Shown here: positions 41,510 through 51,593 of the stretch, one piece after another
How the letters are laid out: each line of letters begins with the position of its first letter
Position numbering within the stretch: the stretch's first letter is position 1
Made by a program: the position numbers and the translations under genes
The notes under the pieces: generated by a model
What the model saw: the letters and a program-made list of their open reading frames with translations, nothing else
Told to the model about the DNA's origin: nothing
Databases searched by the model: none
Origin: Haliea alexandrii
GTDB taxonomy: Bacteria > Pseudomonadota > Gammaproteobacteria > Pseudomonadales > Halieaceae
DNA: 64,000 nucleotides
Assembly: GCF_003719295.1 (NCBI RefSeq)
Contig: NZ_RFLW01000002.1
Location: 672,763 to 736,762, forward strand
Reading direction: 5' to 3'

Positions 41510-42523
41510 ATGGGCAAATTGACGCTGGGACTGCAACTCGGCTACTGGGGCGCGCAACCGCAGCCAAACATGGTCGAGCTGGCACAGGAGGCGGAGCGGC
41601 TGAACTTTGATTCGGTGTGGGTCGCCGAGTCCTGGGGCAATGATTGCTTCACTCCCCTGGCGTGGATTGGCAGCCAGACGTCTCGCATTCGGCTCGGCAC
41701 GGCCGTCGCACAGCTTTCCGCGCGCACACCTACCGCCTGCGCCATGGCCGCCATGGCCCTTGACCACCTTTCAGGCGGACGCATGATACTTGGCCTCGGC
41801 GTTTCCGGCCCCCAAGTGGTGGAGGGCTGGTATGGCCAGCCTTACAGCAAACCGGTGACACGCACACGGGATTATGTCGATATCATTCGCCAGGTATTGG
41901 CGCGACAGGCACCCGTCACCAGCGACAGTGAGTTCTACCCCCTGCCCTACCACGGCCCGGGCGCCTGGGGCATGGGTAAACCGCTCAAGCCCATCGTCCA
42001 CCCGCTACGGGCTGACTTGCCCATCTTTATTGGCGCCGAAGGCCCGAAAAATGTCGAGCAGACCGCGGAAATTGCCGATGGCTGGCTGCCGCTCTACTAC
42101 TCCCCCTACCGCCAGGAGGTCTACGCCAGCCAGTTGCGCAACGCCAGACCCGGCTTCGAAATTCCGGCGCTGGTACTGTGCAACATCAACGACAACCTTG
42201 ATGAAGCGCTGTACCCGGTCAAGGCGATGCTGGGCTTCTACATTGGCGGCATGGGGTCCAAAGCACGCAACTTCCACAAGGAACTGATGGCGCGCATGGG
42301 TTTCGCGGATGAAGCCGAACAGATTCAGGCGCTGTTTTTCGCCGGCAAACGGGACGAGGCAATTGCGCTGGTGCCCGACGCCTTCGCCGACGAGATTTCG
42401 CTCTCGGGCCCCCGAGACCGCATCAAGGAAAAGCTGCGCGACTGGGAAGACTCCCCGGTCACCAGCCTGCTGATCAATGGCGACACAGCGCTGCTGCGCG
42501 AAATGGCGGAGCTGGTAAATTGA
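41510..42523 (+). CDS. Luciferase-like (LLM class) flavin/F420-dependent oxidoreductase
   Basis: This 337-residue TIM-barrel protein belongs to the luciferase-like monooxygenase superfamily, with F420- or FMN-dependent members. Blocks: [20 protein letters not shown] at the start, [63 protein letters not shown] and the flavin phosphate region [20 protein letters not shown]. The last suggests the F420-type subgroup (TIGR-like mer family). The ATG at 41510 is preferred over a GTG at 41495. Divergent from moaC; a partner may be the flavin reductase at 39570. Confidence 0.9.
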   Translation: MGKLTLGLQLGYWGAQPQPNMVELAQEAERLNFDSVWVAESWGNDCFTPLAWIGSQTSRIRLGTAVAQLSARTPTACAMAAMALDHLSGGRMILGLGVSGPQVVEGWYGQPYSKPVTRTRDYVDIIRQVLARQAPVTSDSEFYPLPYHGPGAWGMGKPLKPIVHPLRADLPIFIGAEGPKNVEQTAEIADGWLPLYYSPYRQEVYASQLRNARPGFEIPALVLCNINDNLDEALYPVKAMLGFYIGGMGSKARNFHKELMARMGFADEAEQIQALFFAGKRDEAIALVPDAFADEISLSGPRDRIKEKLRDWEDSPVTSLLINGDTALLREMAELVN

Positions 42524-42582
42524 CCTGAATACCGCTTCCGTTATATTGGGCACACTATAAAAAAGACAAGGATGCCACAGCC

Positions 42583-43887
42583 GTGACTACAGGCCAGCCG
42601 GACTATTCTCCCGCGTACAAGCGTTTTGTACTGGTCATGCTGACCATGGTCTACGCCTTCAATTTTATCGACCGGCAGATTCTGGTGATTCTGCAGGAGC
42701 CGATCAAGGCCGACATGGGCCTGTCCGACACCCAGCTCGGCCTGCTCAGCGGTTTCAGCTTCGCCCTGATCTACGTCACCGCCGGGATCCCCATTGCCTA
42801 CTGGGCTGACCGCGGCAACCGGCGCAATATCGTATCGCTGTCACTCGCCGTGTGGAGCGGCATGACCGCGTTGTCCGGGTTTGTGCAGAACTACGCCCAG
42901 CTGCTGGCAGCACGTATCGGTGTGGGGCTGGGTGAGGCCGGTGGCAGCCCACCGTCGCATTCGATGATCAGCGACTATTTTCCGCCGGAACAGCGGGGGC
43001 GCGCGCTATCGTTCTATTCCATGGGTATTTACGTCGGCATACTGCTGGGCTTCATGTTTGGTGGCATGATCGCGGAAGCCTTCGGCTGGCGCGCGGCTTT
43101 CCTGATCGTCGGTATTCCTGGCGTGCTGTTCGCCATCGTATTGCGTCTCACGGTACAGGAACCCTTGCGCGGACGGTGGGAGACCGCCGCCGACAATGCC
43201 GCCGCCCGCCCCTCCTTGCAGGACACCCTGACACTGCTGCGGCAGCTGCCTTCCTTCTGGCTTATCGCCGTGGGCTGCGCCCTCACTGCCTTTGTCAGCT
43301 ACGGCGTGGGCAACTTTTTCCCCTCGTTCCTGATTCGCAGCCACGGCCTGAGTGTGGCGCAGGTCGGTATCGTGCTCGCTCTGGTGTCCGGGATTGGTGG
43401 TGCCCTGGGTACCTATCTCGGTGGGTATCTCGGTGACCGCTTCGGCGCTCGCGACCCACGCTGGTATCTGTGGGTACCCATGCTTGGCGGGCTGATCGCC
43501 TTTGGGCCCTATCTCTATGTGCTGCTGACCGACAACACCACCCACCTGCTGGTTATCCTGGTGTTCACCAATATCCTGACAGCGATGTACCTGGGGCCCT
43601 GCATTGCCCTGTCACATGCCCTGGTGCCGCCCAATATGCGGGCGCTGACCTCGGCCATCCTGTTTTTCGTCCTGAACATGATCGGCCTCGGCCTGGGCCC
43701 CTTCCTGACGGGGCTTGCCAGCGACCTGCTCGCGCCGCGCTTTGGCACCGACAGCCTCCGCTACGCCATGGTCCTCGCCTCACTGTTTGGTCTCGTTGCC
43801 ATCGGCCTGTTCTACTTCGCGGCCCGACGACTGCCTGAGGACCTGGCCAAACGCCGGCGCGCCGCAGAGGCATACAGCGTGGTCTGA
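42583..43887 (+). CDS. MFS transporter
   Basis: This 434-residue protein has about 12 transmembrane segments of the major facilitator superfamily. The loop 2-3 signature is seen in YWADRGNRRNIV, with RIGVGLGEAGGSPPSHSMI in the fourth segment and ISDYFPPEQRGRALSFYSMG after it. It starts with GTG. Position between the luciferase-like enzyme and a DUF3604 gene suggests uptake of the catabolic substrate, or a related sugar or aromatic acid. The substrate cannot be deduced. Confidence 0.9.
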   Translation: MTTGQPDYSPAYKRFVLVMLTMVYAFNFIDRQILVILQEPIKADMGLSDTQLGLLSGFSFALIYVTAGIPIAYWADRGNRRNIVSLSLAVWSGMTALSGFVQNYAQLLAARIGVGLGEAGGSPPSHSMISDYFPPEQRGRALSFYSMGIYVGILLGFMFGGMIAEAFGWRAAFLIVGIPGVLFAIVLRLTVQEPLRGRWETAADNAAARPSLQDTLTLLRQLPSFWLIAVGCALTAFVSYGVGNFFPSFLIRSHGLSVAQVGIVLALVSGIGGALGTYLGGYLGDRFGARDPRWYLWVPMLGGLIAFGPYLYVLLTDNTTHLLVILVFTNILTAMYLGPCIALSHALVPPNMRALTSAILFFVLNMIGLGLGPFLTGLASDLLAPRFGTDSLRYAMVLASLFGLVAIGLFYFAARRLPEDLAKRRRAAEAYSVV

Positions 43888-43921
43888 GCACATCAACACA
43901 CCCAGCAGGGAAACTCCCATA

Positions 43922-45799
43922 ATGAATAATATTTTGCTCACCAAGGCCCTCTTCAGTTCTGCGCTCCTGCTCGCTGGCACCACCCTGGCCCGCGCCGATG
44001 CGTACTCGCCCTGGGCGGACCACGACTACCCACAACAGGTCTACTGGGGTGACACCCACCTGCACACCGCAACCTCCCTCGACGCCAACCTGTTCGGCGT
44101 GCACAACCTGACCGCCGCCGATGCCTACCGTTTCGCCCGTGGCGAAACGGTCACCAGCAGCACAGGCCTGCGCGCGCGCATGAGCCAGCCGCTGGACTTC
44201 CTGGTGGTAGCCGACCACGCAGAGTACCTGGGTGTCATGCCGCGGGTTCGTGCCGGTGACCCCACGCTCATGCAAAACGACACGGCGCGCCGCTGGCGCG
44301 ACGTTCTCGCCAGCGGCGACCCGGTGGGCTTTGGCCGCATGATGCTGGATATCGGCGCCTCCTACGCTTCGGGAACGCCCCTGGTGACATTGCCAGCCTC
44401 CTTGCCCTCCCCCTGGGAAGCCAATACGCGCATGGCGGATGAGGCCAACGAGCCGGGCGTGTTCAGCGCCCTCATCGGCTTCGAATGGTCGGCCATGCCC
44501 AATGGCAACAACCTGCACCGGGTTGTGGTGTTGCGGGATAACGCTTCGCGCGCCAATCAGGTCACGCCATTTTCCGCGTTCGACAGCGAGGACCCCGAGG
44601 CACTCTGGCGCTATCTCGCCGACTACGAGCAAAACACCGGCGGGCAAGCGCTGGCTATTCCGCACAACGGGAACCTGAGTGGCGGTCTGATGTTTGCCGA
44701 CAAACGCGCCAATGGCGATGCCATCACGGTCGCTTACGCTCGTGAGCGCCTGCGCTGGGAGCCACTGGTGGAGGTGACGCAGATGAAAGGTGATGGCGAG
44801 GCACATCCGCTGCTGTCCCCCACTGACGAATTTGCGGATTACGGCACCTGGGACCAGTACAACATTGATATGAGTACCGCGCAGGAAGACTGGATGCAGC
44901 GCTTCCAGTACGTGCGCCCGGCATTGCAGACCGGTTTGCGGGTAGAGCAGCAGACGGGCGTCAATCCCTTCCAGTTCGGCATGATTGGCAGCACCGATTC
45001 GCACACCGCCCTGGCCGCCGTGGAGGAGGACAACTTCTGGGGCAAAATGTCCAGCCACGAGCCTTCAGCCGAGCGCGCCAGCCGCCTGTGGGGGATACCC
45101 GAGGCAGAAATGAGCAGCGCGGGGTTGCTCGCCGCCGGCTATGCCGCGGTGTGGGCAACCGAGAACACCCGCGAGGCGCTGTTTGACGCGATGCGCCGAC
45201 GCGAAGTCTATGCCACAACGGGCCCGCGTATGCGTGTGCGCTTCTTTGGTGGCTGGGATTTCAGCGAGCAGGATCTCACGGCAACGGATTCCGCACTGCG
45301 GGGCTACAGGAAAGGTGTGCCGATGGGGGCCGTTTTGCCGACGCGCAAGGGGGCACAGCCAGCCCCCGTTTTCATGGCGCAGGCGCTCAAGGAGCCAGAG
45401 GGTGCGCACCTCGACCGGCTACAGGTCGTCAAGGGCTGGGTGGACAGCTGGGGCGAAACACATGAAACGGTCTACGACGTGGCGTGGTCCGGTGCTCGCG
45501 AACCGAATGCCGAGGGCAAACTGCCGCCTGTCGGCAACACGGTGGACACCGACACCGGGCACTATGCAAACACCATTGGCAGCGCTGAACTGAGCGCCGT
45601 ATGGACCGACCCGGACTTCGACCCCGAACAGGCCGCCGTCTACTACCTGCGTGTTCTGGAAATACCCACGCCGCGCTGGCCCGTGCACGACCGGGTACGC
45701 CTGCAGGCAGACCTCCCGGCGGGCACAACCCTCACCCACCAGGAACGCGCCTACACCTCGCCCATCTGGTACCAACCCGAGGGCAGCGACACACCATGA
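43922..45799 (+). CDS. DUF3604 protein, secreted, PHP-like metal motif intact
   Basis: This 625-residue protein belongs to the uncharacterised DUF3604 family. A signal peptide (LLTKALFSSALLLAGTTLARA) precedes a domain beginning YWGDTHLHTATSLDA, with His46 and His48 as an HxH-type metal pair, VVADHAEYLG, LAIPHNGNLSG, and MIGSTDSHTA as further putative ligands. Such motifs resemble PHP/amidohydrolase-type phosphoesterases, so metal-dependent hydrolysis in the periplasm is inferred. A C-terminal block (VYDVAWSGAR, TSPIWYQPEG) is shared with the paralogue at 51594. The APH-like kinase gene overlaps its stop (ATGA). Confidence 0.88.
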   Translation: MNNILLTKALFSSALLLAGTTLARADAYSPWADHDYPQQVYWGDTHLHTATSLDANLFGVHNLTAADAYRFARGETVTSSTGLRARMSQPLDFLVVADHAEYLGVMPRVRAGDPTLMQNDTARRWRDVLASGDPVGFGRMMLDIGASYASGTPLVTLPASLPSPWEANTRMADEANEPGVFSALIGFEWSAMPNGNNLHRVVVLRDNASRANQVTPFSAFDSEDPEALWRYLADYEQNTGGQALAIPHNGNLSGGLMFADKRANGDAITVAYARERLRWEPLVEVTQMKGDGEAHPLLSPTDEFADYGTWDQYNIDMSTAQEDWMQRFQYVRPALQTGLRVEQQTGVNPFQFGMIGSTDSHTALAAVEEDNFWGKMSSHEPSAERASRLWGIPEAEMSSAGLLAAGYAAVWATENTREALFDAMRRREVYATTGPRMRVRFFGGWDFSEQDLTATDSALRGYRKGVPMGAVLPTRKGAQPAPVFMAQALKEPEGAHLDRLQVVKGWVDSWGETHETVYDVAWSGAREPNAEGKLPPVGNTVDTDTGHYANTIGSAELSAVWTDPDFDPEQAAVYYLRVLEIPTPRWPVHDRVRLQADLPAGTTLTHQERAYTSPIWYQPEGSDTP

Positions 45800-47160
45800 C
45801 CGAGCCCACTCACGATTTGCCAGAAGGCCTGCTGCCCTGGGTCGCCAGTCTGGGCCCGGGACACATATCACGCCTTGAGCGCCATGTTGCGCGACGCGAG
45901 GCCTGGGTCGTCGATATCACCCGTGGCGATGGCAGTGTGCTCGAAGGTTTTCTGCGCCTCGACCGCGAGCCGGCCGCCGCCCGCAATGTTTCCCTGCAAC
46001 GCGAAGCGGCCATCTGTCGCGCGCTGACGGCTACCGATGTGCCCGTGCCCGAGCTGCTGGGCTGGAGCGATACCTACCACGCCGCACTGTTCAGCCGGGT
46101 GCCCGGCAGCGCCGACCTCCCGGGTGTCGACGACCCACAGCGCCAACGGCGCATCATGGAGGACTTTATTGGCGCCATCGCCCGCCTCCACTGCCTCGAC
46201 CTGGACAGTCTGGAGCTGGATGAGATACTCGGTGCACGCCCCAGCACACCCGCGGAAGCTGCGCTGGGCGACCTCGATGCCCAGCTGCAGGCTTTCGCGG
46301 CTTTTCTCAAGCACTATCAGGACCCACTGCTCGGCTATGGCGCAGGCTGGCTGCGCCGATTTGCGCCCCGCCAGATTGCCCGGGTTTCGCTGGTGCAGGG
46401 CGATACCGGGCCGGTCAATTTTCTGTTTGAGGGCGACCGGGTAAGCGCCGTAGTCGATTGGGAATGGGGGCACTGGGGTGACCCCATGGAGGACCTGGGC
46501 AACATTTGCGTCCGCGAGTTCTGGAATCCCAGCGGCGGCCTGAGCGGGTTGTTCGAACGCTATGAGCAGCTCTCGGGAATCCCCTACACCCGGGCCGCGG
46601 CACAGTACTACCGAATCCAGCAGAATGTGCGCGGCATGATCCCGATTCACGCCGCCTGCAGCCAACCGGGCCTGCGCGAGTCCATGGCCTGGTACCTGAG
46701 CTACCGCTACGTGGGGGACCGGTCTACCTGCGAGGCGCTGGGGGATGCCATGAACGTTGCCGTGGAGGCGCCGCCCATGCCGGACACATCAAGTGATCAT
46801 TCAGTGCTACTGGCGGCGGCATCCGCCACCCTGCAGCGCGATGTGCTGCCCGCGCTGGACAGTCCCTTCGCCCGCTCGCGGCTCAATGACGCGCGTGTGC
46901 TTGTGGCCTGCGCGGAGCGCGAGCAGCGCTACGGCGAGGCTGTGCGTGCCGCCTGCTGTGAGGACATCGGACGCCTGCTAAGGAGGCAAACACGGGGCTA
47001 CGAGCGAGCTACAGGCCAACTTATGGAGGCCATCGCCGAGGGGCGCGTTGCCGACGAGCCTCTTATCCAGCTTCTGGCGCGCAAGGCCTATCGGGAGGAG
47101 TGGCTGTATCAACCCGCGGCCGCCCTGTACCCGGAGCGGCGCTGGGCCGCGCTGGACTAG
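45796..47160 (+). CDS. Aminoglycoside phosphotransferase-like kinase (APH/choline kinase fold)
   Basis: This 454-residue cytoplasmic protein has the protein-kinase-like APH fold. The catalytic loop reads LVQGDTGPVNFLF, with the usual HGD altered to QGD, and the metal site AVVDWEWGHWGDPMED matches. An additional C-terminal region (about residues 330-454) is helical and of unknown role. It resembles bacterial APH-like kinases/acyl-CoA dehydrogenase-associated proteins. Its substrate is not known; the gene is coupled to the DUF3604 gene by a 4-nt overlap. Convergent with the SRPBCC gene. Confidence 0.85.
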   Translation: MTEPTHDLPEGLLPWVASLGPGHISRLERHVARREAWVVDITRGDGSVLEGFLRLDREPAAARNVSLQREAAICRALTATDVPVPELLGWSDTYHAALFSRVPGSADLPGVDDPQRQRRIMEDFIGAIARLHCLDLDSLELDEILGARPSTPAEAALGDLDAQLQAFAAFLKHYQDPLLGYGAGWLRRFAPRQIARVSLVQGDTGPVNFLFEGDRVSAVVDWEWGHWGDPMEDLGNICVREFWNPSGGLSGLFERYEQLSGIPYTRAAAQYYRIQQNVRGMIPIHAACSQPGLRESMAWYLSYRYVGDRSTCEALGDAMNVAVEAPPMPDTSSDHSVLLAAASATLQRDVLPALDSPFARSRLNDARVLVACAEREQRYGEAVRAACCEDIGRLLRRQTRGYERATGQLMEAIAEGRVADEPLIQLLARKAYREEWLYQPAAALYPERRWAALD

Positions 47161-47181
47161 GGGCTGCCGCGGGCAAGGCGG

Positions 47182-47601
47182 TCAGGCGTTGGCGGCAACT
47201 TCCAGTTTGGCGAGCATATCGGCATAAATGCCTTCGAGCATCGCCTGCCCTTCCGTTTCAGAAATGCCCTCGGGCTTGGCCGAGCAATTCCAGCGCGCCA
47301 GGGTACGGGCGCCGTTGTCCAGGGATTCCAGCGATACCTCGGCGCGGTATTCGCTCACCGGCATCGGCATCTTCGGAATCGTGTAGCTGAACGAGCGACT
47401 GGCGGCATCCATGGCTTCCAGTATTTCGTCGATGGGCTCCATGCCTTCCATATGAATGCGACGAATCATGCCCGGGCCGTCGCCGATGGCCTCCAGATCA
47501 GTCCATCCGGGGTACCAGTTCAGATTGCCGAAATCCTCCAGCAGCGCCCACACCTTGTCGACAGGCGCATTCAATTCACGTTCTACTTTGACTCTGATCA
47601 T
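47182..47601 (-). CDS. SRPBCC-family (polyketide cyclase/START-like) protein
   Basis: This 139-residue protein has the START-like hydrophobic-cavity fold. Evidence: VKVERELNAPVDKVWALLED, then NLNWYPGWTDL, and a C-terminal helix (AMLEGIYADMLAKLEVA). Members bind hydrophobic ligands or act as cyclases/dehydratases. The start overlaps the deacylase stop codon by 1 nt (TGATG), so translation of the two is coupled. The ligand may be related to the deacylase product. Confidence 0.85.
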   Translation of the reverse strand: MIRVKVERELNAPVDKVWALLEDFGNLNWYPGWTDLEAIGDGPGMIRRIHMEGMEPIDEILEAMDAASRSFSYTIPKMPMPVSEYRAEVSLESLDNGARTLARWNCSAKPEGISETEGQAMLEGIYADMLAKLEVAANA

Positions 47602-49373
47602 CAGGCTGCTTCCTCTTTGTTGTGGGGTTGGGGGGTGTTTGGTAAATGGGTATCGCCCTGCTTGCCCGCGCGTACGAGTCGCCCTGGGAGTGCCCCTGTC
47701 GGCGCTCCATCCTGCATGATGACCTCGCCGGACACCAGAGTGTAGCGGTACCCTGTGGCGCCTTGAAAAACGCGACGTCCGCCCGCGGGCAAGTCGTAAA
47801 TCACCTGCGGCGATGCGATCGCCAGCTGATCGAGGTCGATAATGTTGATGTCGGCTTTCATACCCGCTTCCAGCGTGCCGCGGTCAGCGAGGCCCATGCA
47901 GCGGGCAGTTTCCAGCGTGTGCATACGCACGGCCTGTTCCAGGCTGAAACGGGCCCCGCGCTGACGGTCACGCACCAGATAACTGAGCAGCCAGGTGGGA
48001 ATACTTGCATCGGAGAGTACACCGCAGTGGGCGCCTGTATCGGCAAGGCTGATGACTGAGCTTTCATCGGAGAGCATTTCCAGCTGACGATCGAGGCTGC
48101 GCATGTCGTAGCCAAACAGCGGGCAGTAGAGCATGCGCTTGCCATCGTTCTCGAGCAGCGCATCGTAGGCATACTCCGCAGGTGTTACACCGGCGCGCTC
48201 AGCCAGGTGTTGAATGCTGTCCTCCCCTGCGGGCTCATAATCGGGGTTTTCTGCCAGTACATAAATATTGTCGAAGCCGTCGACAATCTTGTCCATGATG
48301 TCGTGGCCCATATGCGGCGGCGTTTCATCGACGATTGCCCTGCGCACAGCGGGATCGCGCAGGCGCGCAAGGCGTTCCTCTGGCGCCAGCCCTGCCAGCG
48401 GTGCGAAGCTCTGATGGAACATGAAGGGGTTCACGGTGCCTTCCCAGCCCATCAGGATATTCACCGGTCGGGCACCCACATGGGGGATCAAACGCGCTCC
48501 ATCGGCACGGGCGTCCTTCACGTATTGCAGCTGTTGCTGCACACGGGGCCAGTCGGCCTCGGAGCGGTAGAAAAGCACAAAGTTCACCTGGCAATCGTTT
48601 TCGATGGAAAGGCGTTTCATCCACGCCATTTCCTCTTCCCAGTTGCTGAAGTCGGACACCAGGCCGTAGATCCCCTGTCCGGCTTCACCGATCACCTGGC
48701 CTATACCCAGAAGCTCATCGGCATCCGCGTAGGTGCCGGGCATGACCTCGCCGTTGCGGGTGGTGTGCAACTGAGTTCGTGAGGTGGTAAACCCCACTGC
48801 GCCCGCCGCCAGACCCTCGCGCACGATACTTGCCATACGCGCCACATCGTCTGCCGTGGCCGGTTCATTGCGCACACCGCGCTCGCCCATGACATAAGTG
48901 CGCACGGCACAATGCGGTACCTGTGCGCCGATGTCGATGGCGCGCGGCATGCGATCCAGGGCATCAAGGTATTCCGGGAAGGTCTCCCACTCCCAGGTAA
49001 TGCCCTCGGCCAGCGCTGCTCCCGGGATATCTTCCACGTCTTCCATCACTTCAATCATGCGCTGACGCTCCGCGTCATCAGGCTTGCAGGGCGCAAAGCC
49101 GACACCGCAGTTCCCCATAACCAGGGTGGTAATGCCGTGGTTGGAGGCCGGGCTGCAATACGGGTCCCAGGTGGCCTGGCCATCCATGTGCGAGTGTGTA
49201 TCCACCCACCCCGGCGCCACAACCAGCCCACGGGCATCGATCACCTTGCGTGCCTCACCCTGCACATCGCCCACCGCAACAATGCGCCCGTCAAGCACTG
49301 CGATATTGCCGACAAAGCCCGGCTGACCCGTGCCGTCAACAATCTTGCCATCACAAATGAGTAGGTCGTACAA
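47601..49373 (-). CDS. N-acyl-D-amino-acid deacylase-like amidohydrolase
   Basis: This 590-residue metal-dependent hydrolase resembles D-aminoacylases and related amidohydrolase family members. Evidence: [19 protein letters not shown] at the start, the HxH metal ligands in [10 protein letters not shown] (His60, His62), [10 protein letters not shown] with the metal-bridging Cys89, and AEGITWEW. The start is a TTG at 49373, chosen because GGAGG lies 8 nt upstream and it gives the usual first residues YDLLI; an upstream TTG (49391) and a downstream ATG are poorer. The amide bond cleaved is not known. Confidence 0.9.
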   Translation of the reverse strand: MYDLLICDGKIVDGTGQPGFVGNIAVLDGRIVAVGDVQGEARKVIDARGLVVAPGWVDTHSHMDGQATWDPYCSPASNHGITTLVMGNCGVGFAPCKPDDAERQRMIEVMEDVEDIPGAALAEGITWEWETFPEYLDALDRMPRAIDIGAQVPHCAVRTYVMGERGVRNEPATADDVARMASIVREGLAAGAVGFTTSRTQLHTTRNGEVMPGTYADADELLGIGQVIGEAGQGIYGLVSDFSNWEEEMAWMKRLSIENDCQVNFVLFYRSEADWPRVQQQLQYVKDARADGARLIPHVGARPVNILMGWEGTVNPFMFHQSFAPLAGLAPEERLARLRDPAVRRAIVDETPPHMGHDIMDKIVDGFDNIYVLAENPDYEPAGEDSIQHLAERAGVTPAEYAYDALLENDGKRMLYCPLFGYDMRSLDRQLEMLSDESSVISLADTGAHCGVLSDASIPTWLLSYLVRDRQRGARFSLEQAVRMHTLETARCMGLADRGTLEAGMKADINIIDLDQLAIASPQVIYDLPAGGRRVFQGATGYRYTLVSGEVIMQDGAPTGALPGRLVRAGKQGDTHLPNTPQPHNKEEAA

Positions 49374-49557
49374 AGGACTATCCTCCGGCAATTGCTTATC
49401 ATTTTAGTGTTCGACAGACTACTGGATTGCCCCCGGAGGTTAAAGCAGGTGCGTCACGCGGCCTGCGGAACCCTGTGCTGGTGCAGAGATTTAGCCTGTT
49501 TACGGTCACGGCAAGCGCCCGGAATTCACCGGCCTGCACAAGGAGAGTCTGCATCCC

Positions 49558-51516
49558 ATGTTTTTTCGCTTCCCCAGATCGGCCCTTATCCTGGCAACAG
49601 CGGGCTTTGTATTGACGGCCTGTAACGCCAGCGATTCCGAGCCGACACAGCACCAGCCCCTGCCACCGCAGCTGGCAGAAAAGCACGCACACTGGGGCCA
49701 CTACGGTGGCGATGAGGGCGGTGCGCGGTTTGTCAGCCACACCCAAATCACGCCGGCGAACGTGGACGCGCTGGAGCCCGCCTGGACCTACCGCACGGGC
49801 GATCTGGCCCCCGAGAGCTTCCCCGACCCCTTCAACAGTCCGGCACTGCAAACCACGCCGATATTGGCCCGCGACACACTGTACCTGTGCTCGCCACGCA
49901 ATCGGGTGATCGCACTCGACCCAGTCACCGGCGAGGAGCGCTGGCACCACGATGCCGATCCCGCACTGACGGGCCTCTACAGCGTGACGTGTCGCGGCGT
50001 GGCCTTTCATGACAGCGGCGATGCAGGCACAAACGGGGCGTGTGCGGCACGCATCCTCGCCGGCACATTGGACGGCCGCCTGCTTGCCCTTGATGCCGAC
50101 AGTGGCAAGCCCTGCGAAGACTTTGGCGACTCCGGTGAAATCGACCTGATCGCCGATCTCGGAGATGTGCGTCCCGCCGAATATGCCCTGACCTCGGCGC
50201 CGACGGTCGTTGGCGACCGCGTGGTCGTGGGTGCCCATGTCGCTGATTTGCGCCGCGGTGGAGTGCCCAGTGGTGTCATACGCGCTTTCGATGTGCGCAC
50301 CGGTGAGCAGGTGTGGGACTGGGAGGCACTGCCTCCGGAGCAGCGTGTGGAGGGCAGCTACACGCCCGGCACCCCCAACGCCTGGGCACCGTTTTCCGCC
50401 GACAGTGCACGGGGCCTGGTCTTCATTCCCACAGGAAATCCGGCCGGTGACTACTACGGCGGCGAGCGCAACGGGCGCGACACCTTCGGCAGCTCCGTGG
50501 TGGCGCTGGACGCACTCACCGGGGAGCGCCGCTGGTCCTACCAGACGGTGCATCGGGACATCTGGGACTACGATGTGCCCTCCCAGCCGCTGTTGATTGA
50601 CTACCCGGGGCCAGACGGCCCGGTACCCGCGCTGGTACAGGCCACCAAAATGGGGTTCCTGTTTGTGCTCAACCGGGAGACAGGCGAACCACTGTTACCG
50701 ATTGAAGAGCGGCCCGCACCGGGCGGCGGGCCAGCGCCAGATGCGCTCTCTCCCACGCAACCCTGGCCGCTGCTGCCGGAGCCCCTGCACCCCACGGAGC
50801 TGACTGAGGACGACATGTTCGGTTTCCTGTGGTTTGACCGGCAGGCCTGTATCAAGCAGTTTCGCAGCCTCAATTACGCCGGGCTTTTTACCCCGATCAG
50901 CACCCAGCCAACGCTGGTCTATCCCGGCTTCATGGGTGGCAGCAACTGGGGCAGTGTCAGCTGGGACCCGGTGCGCAAGCTGCTGCTGGCCAACACCTCC
51001 CGAATACCGGCCGTCATCGAACTGATTCCGCGCGCGGTGGTAGAAGCACCGGGGTTCAGCGAACCGGTTGAACTGCAGCTGGACACCCCCTACGCGGTCA
51101 AGCGCCGCCCCATGCTGTCGCCGCTCGGCGCCCCCTGCAACAGGCCGCCATGGGGTGTACTCACCGCCATCGACATGACGACCGGCAAGAAAGCCTGGGA
51201 AGTCCCGCTGGGCAGCACCCGTGATCTCGCCCCCTTTCCGCTGTGGCTCAACCTGGGGGTACCGAACAGCGGCGGCTCCATGGTGACCGCGAGCGGCCTC
51301 ACCTTCATCGCCGCAGCCACCGACAGTTACCTGCGCGCGTTTGCCACTGAGACCGGGGAGGAGTTGTGGAAAGCGCGCCTGCCGGCGGGCGGGCACGCCA
51401 CGCCGATGAGCTACACCGGGACAGACGGCGCGCAGTACGTGGTGATCGCAGCCGGTGGCAACCGCATGCTGGGTTCCACCATGGGTGATGCCATTGTGGC
51501 GTTCAGGCTGCGCTAG
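49558..51516 (+). CDS. PQQ-dependent quinoprotein dehydrogenase, lipoprotein form
   Basis: This 652-residue protein has a lipoprotein signal with the lipobox LTAC (Cys22), then an eight-bladed quinoprotein propeller. It is like the membrane glucose or quinate dehydrogenases but lacks their N-terminal transmembrane domain. Evidence: AHWGHYGGDEGGARFVSHTQ, ITPANVDALEPAWTYRTGD, WRRWSYQTVHRDIWDYDVPS-like, KMGFLFVLNRETGEPL, and the tryptophan-docking blades ATGEELW-like. It would oxidise an alcohol or aldose in the periplasm and feed electrons to ubiquinone. Substrate unknown; PQQ synthesis genes are not in the window. Confidence 0.9.
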   Translation: MFFRFPRSALILATAGFVLTACNASDSEPTQHQPLPPQLAEKHAHWGHYGGDEGGARFVSHTQITPANVDALEPAWTYRTGDLAPESFPDPFNSPALQTTPILARDTLYLCSPRNRVIALDPVTGEERWHHDADPALTGLYSVTCRGVAFHDSGDAGTNGACAARILAGTLDGRLLALDADSGKPCEDFGDSGEIDLIADLGDVRPAEYALTSAPTVVGDRVVVGAHVADLRRGGVPSGVIRAFDVRTGEQVWDWEALPPEQRVEGSYTPGTPNAWAPFSADSARGLVFIPTGNPAGDYYGGERNGRDTFGSSVVALDALTGERRWSYQTVHRDIWDYDVPSQPLLIDYPGPDGPVPALVQATKMGFLFVLNRETGEPLLPIEERPAPGGGPAPDALSPTQPWPLLPEPLHPTELTEDDMFGFLWFDRQACIKQFRSLNYAGLFTPISTQPTLVYPGFMGGSNWGSVSWDPVRKLLLANTSRIPAVIELIPRAVVEAPGFSEPVELQLDTPYAVKRRPMLSPLGAPCNRPPWGVLTAIDMTTGKKAWEVPLGSTRDLAPFPLWLNLGVPNSGGSMVTASGLTFIAAATDSYLRAFATETGEELWKARLPAGGHATPMSYTGTDGAQYVVIAAGGNRMLGSTMGDAIVAFRLR

Positions 51517-51521
51517 CCTGC

Positions 51522-51551
51522 ATGGGCTAACTGAACATGGGCTAAACGAAC
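51522..51551 (+). repeat. Tandem 15-nt direct repeat
   Basis: ATGGGCTAACTGAAC (51522-51536) is followed immediately by ATGGGCTAAACGAAC (51537-51551), differing at two positions. It lies just after the PQQ dehydrogenase stop codon and before the second DUF3604 gene. Confidence 0.7.
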
Positions 51552-51593
51552 CTGATGCCATCCAGCTCCACCAGCAACTCGAGGAGAATAATA

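Noticed and set aside
43565-45058. A 497-codon reverse frame opposite the MFS and DUF3604 genes
   Set aside because: Both genes on the forward strand match known families, and the reverse frame spans the boundary between them.
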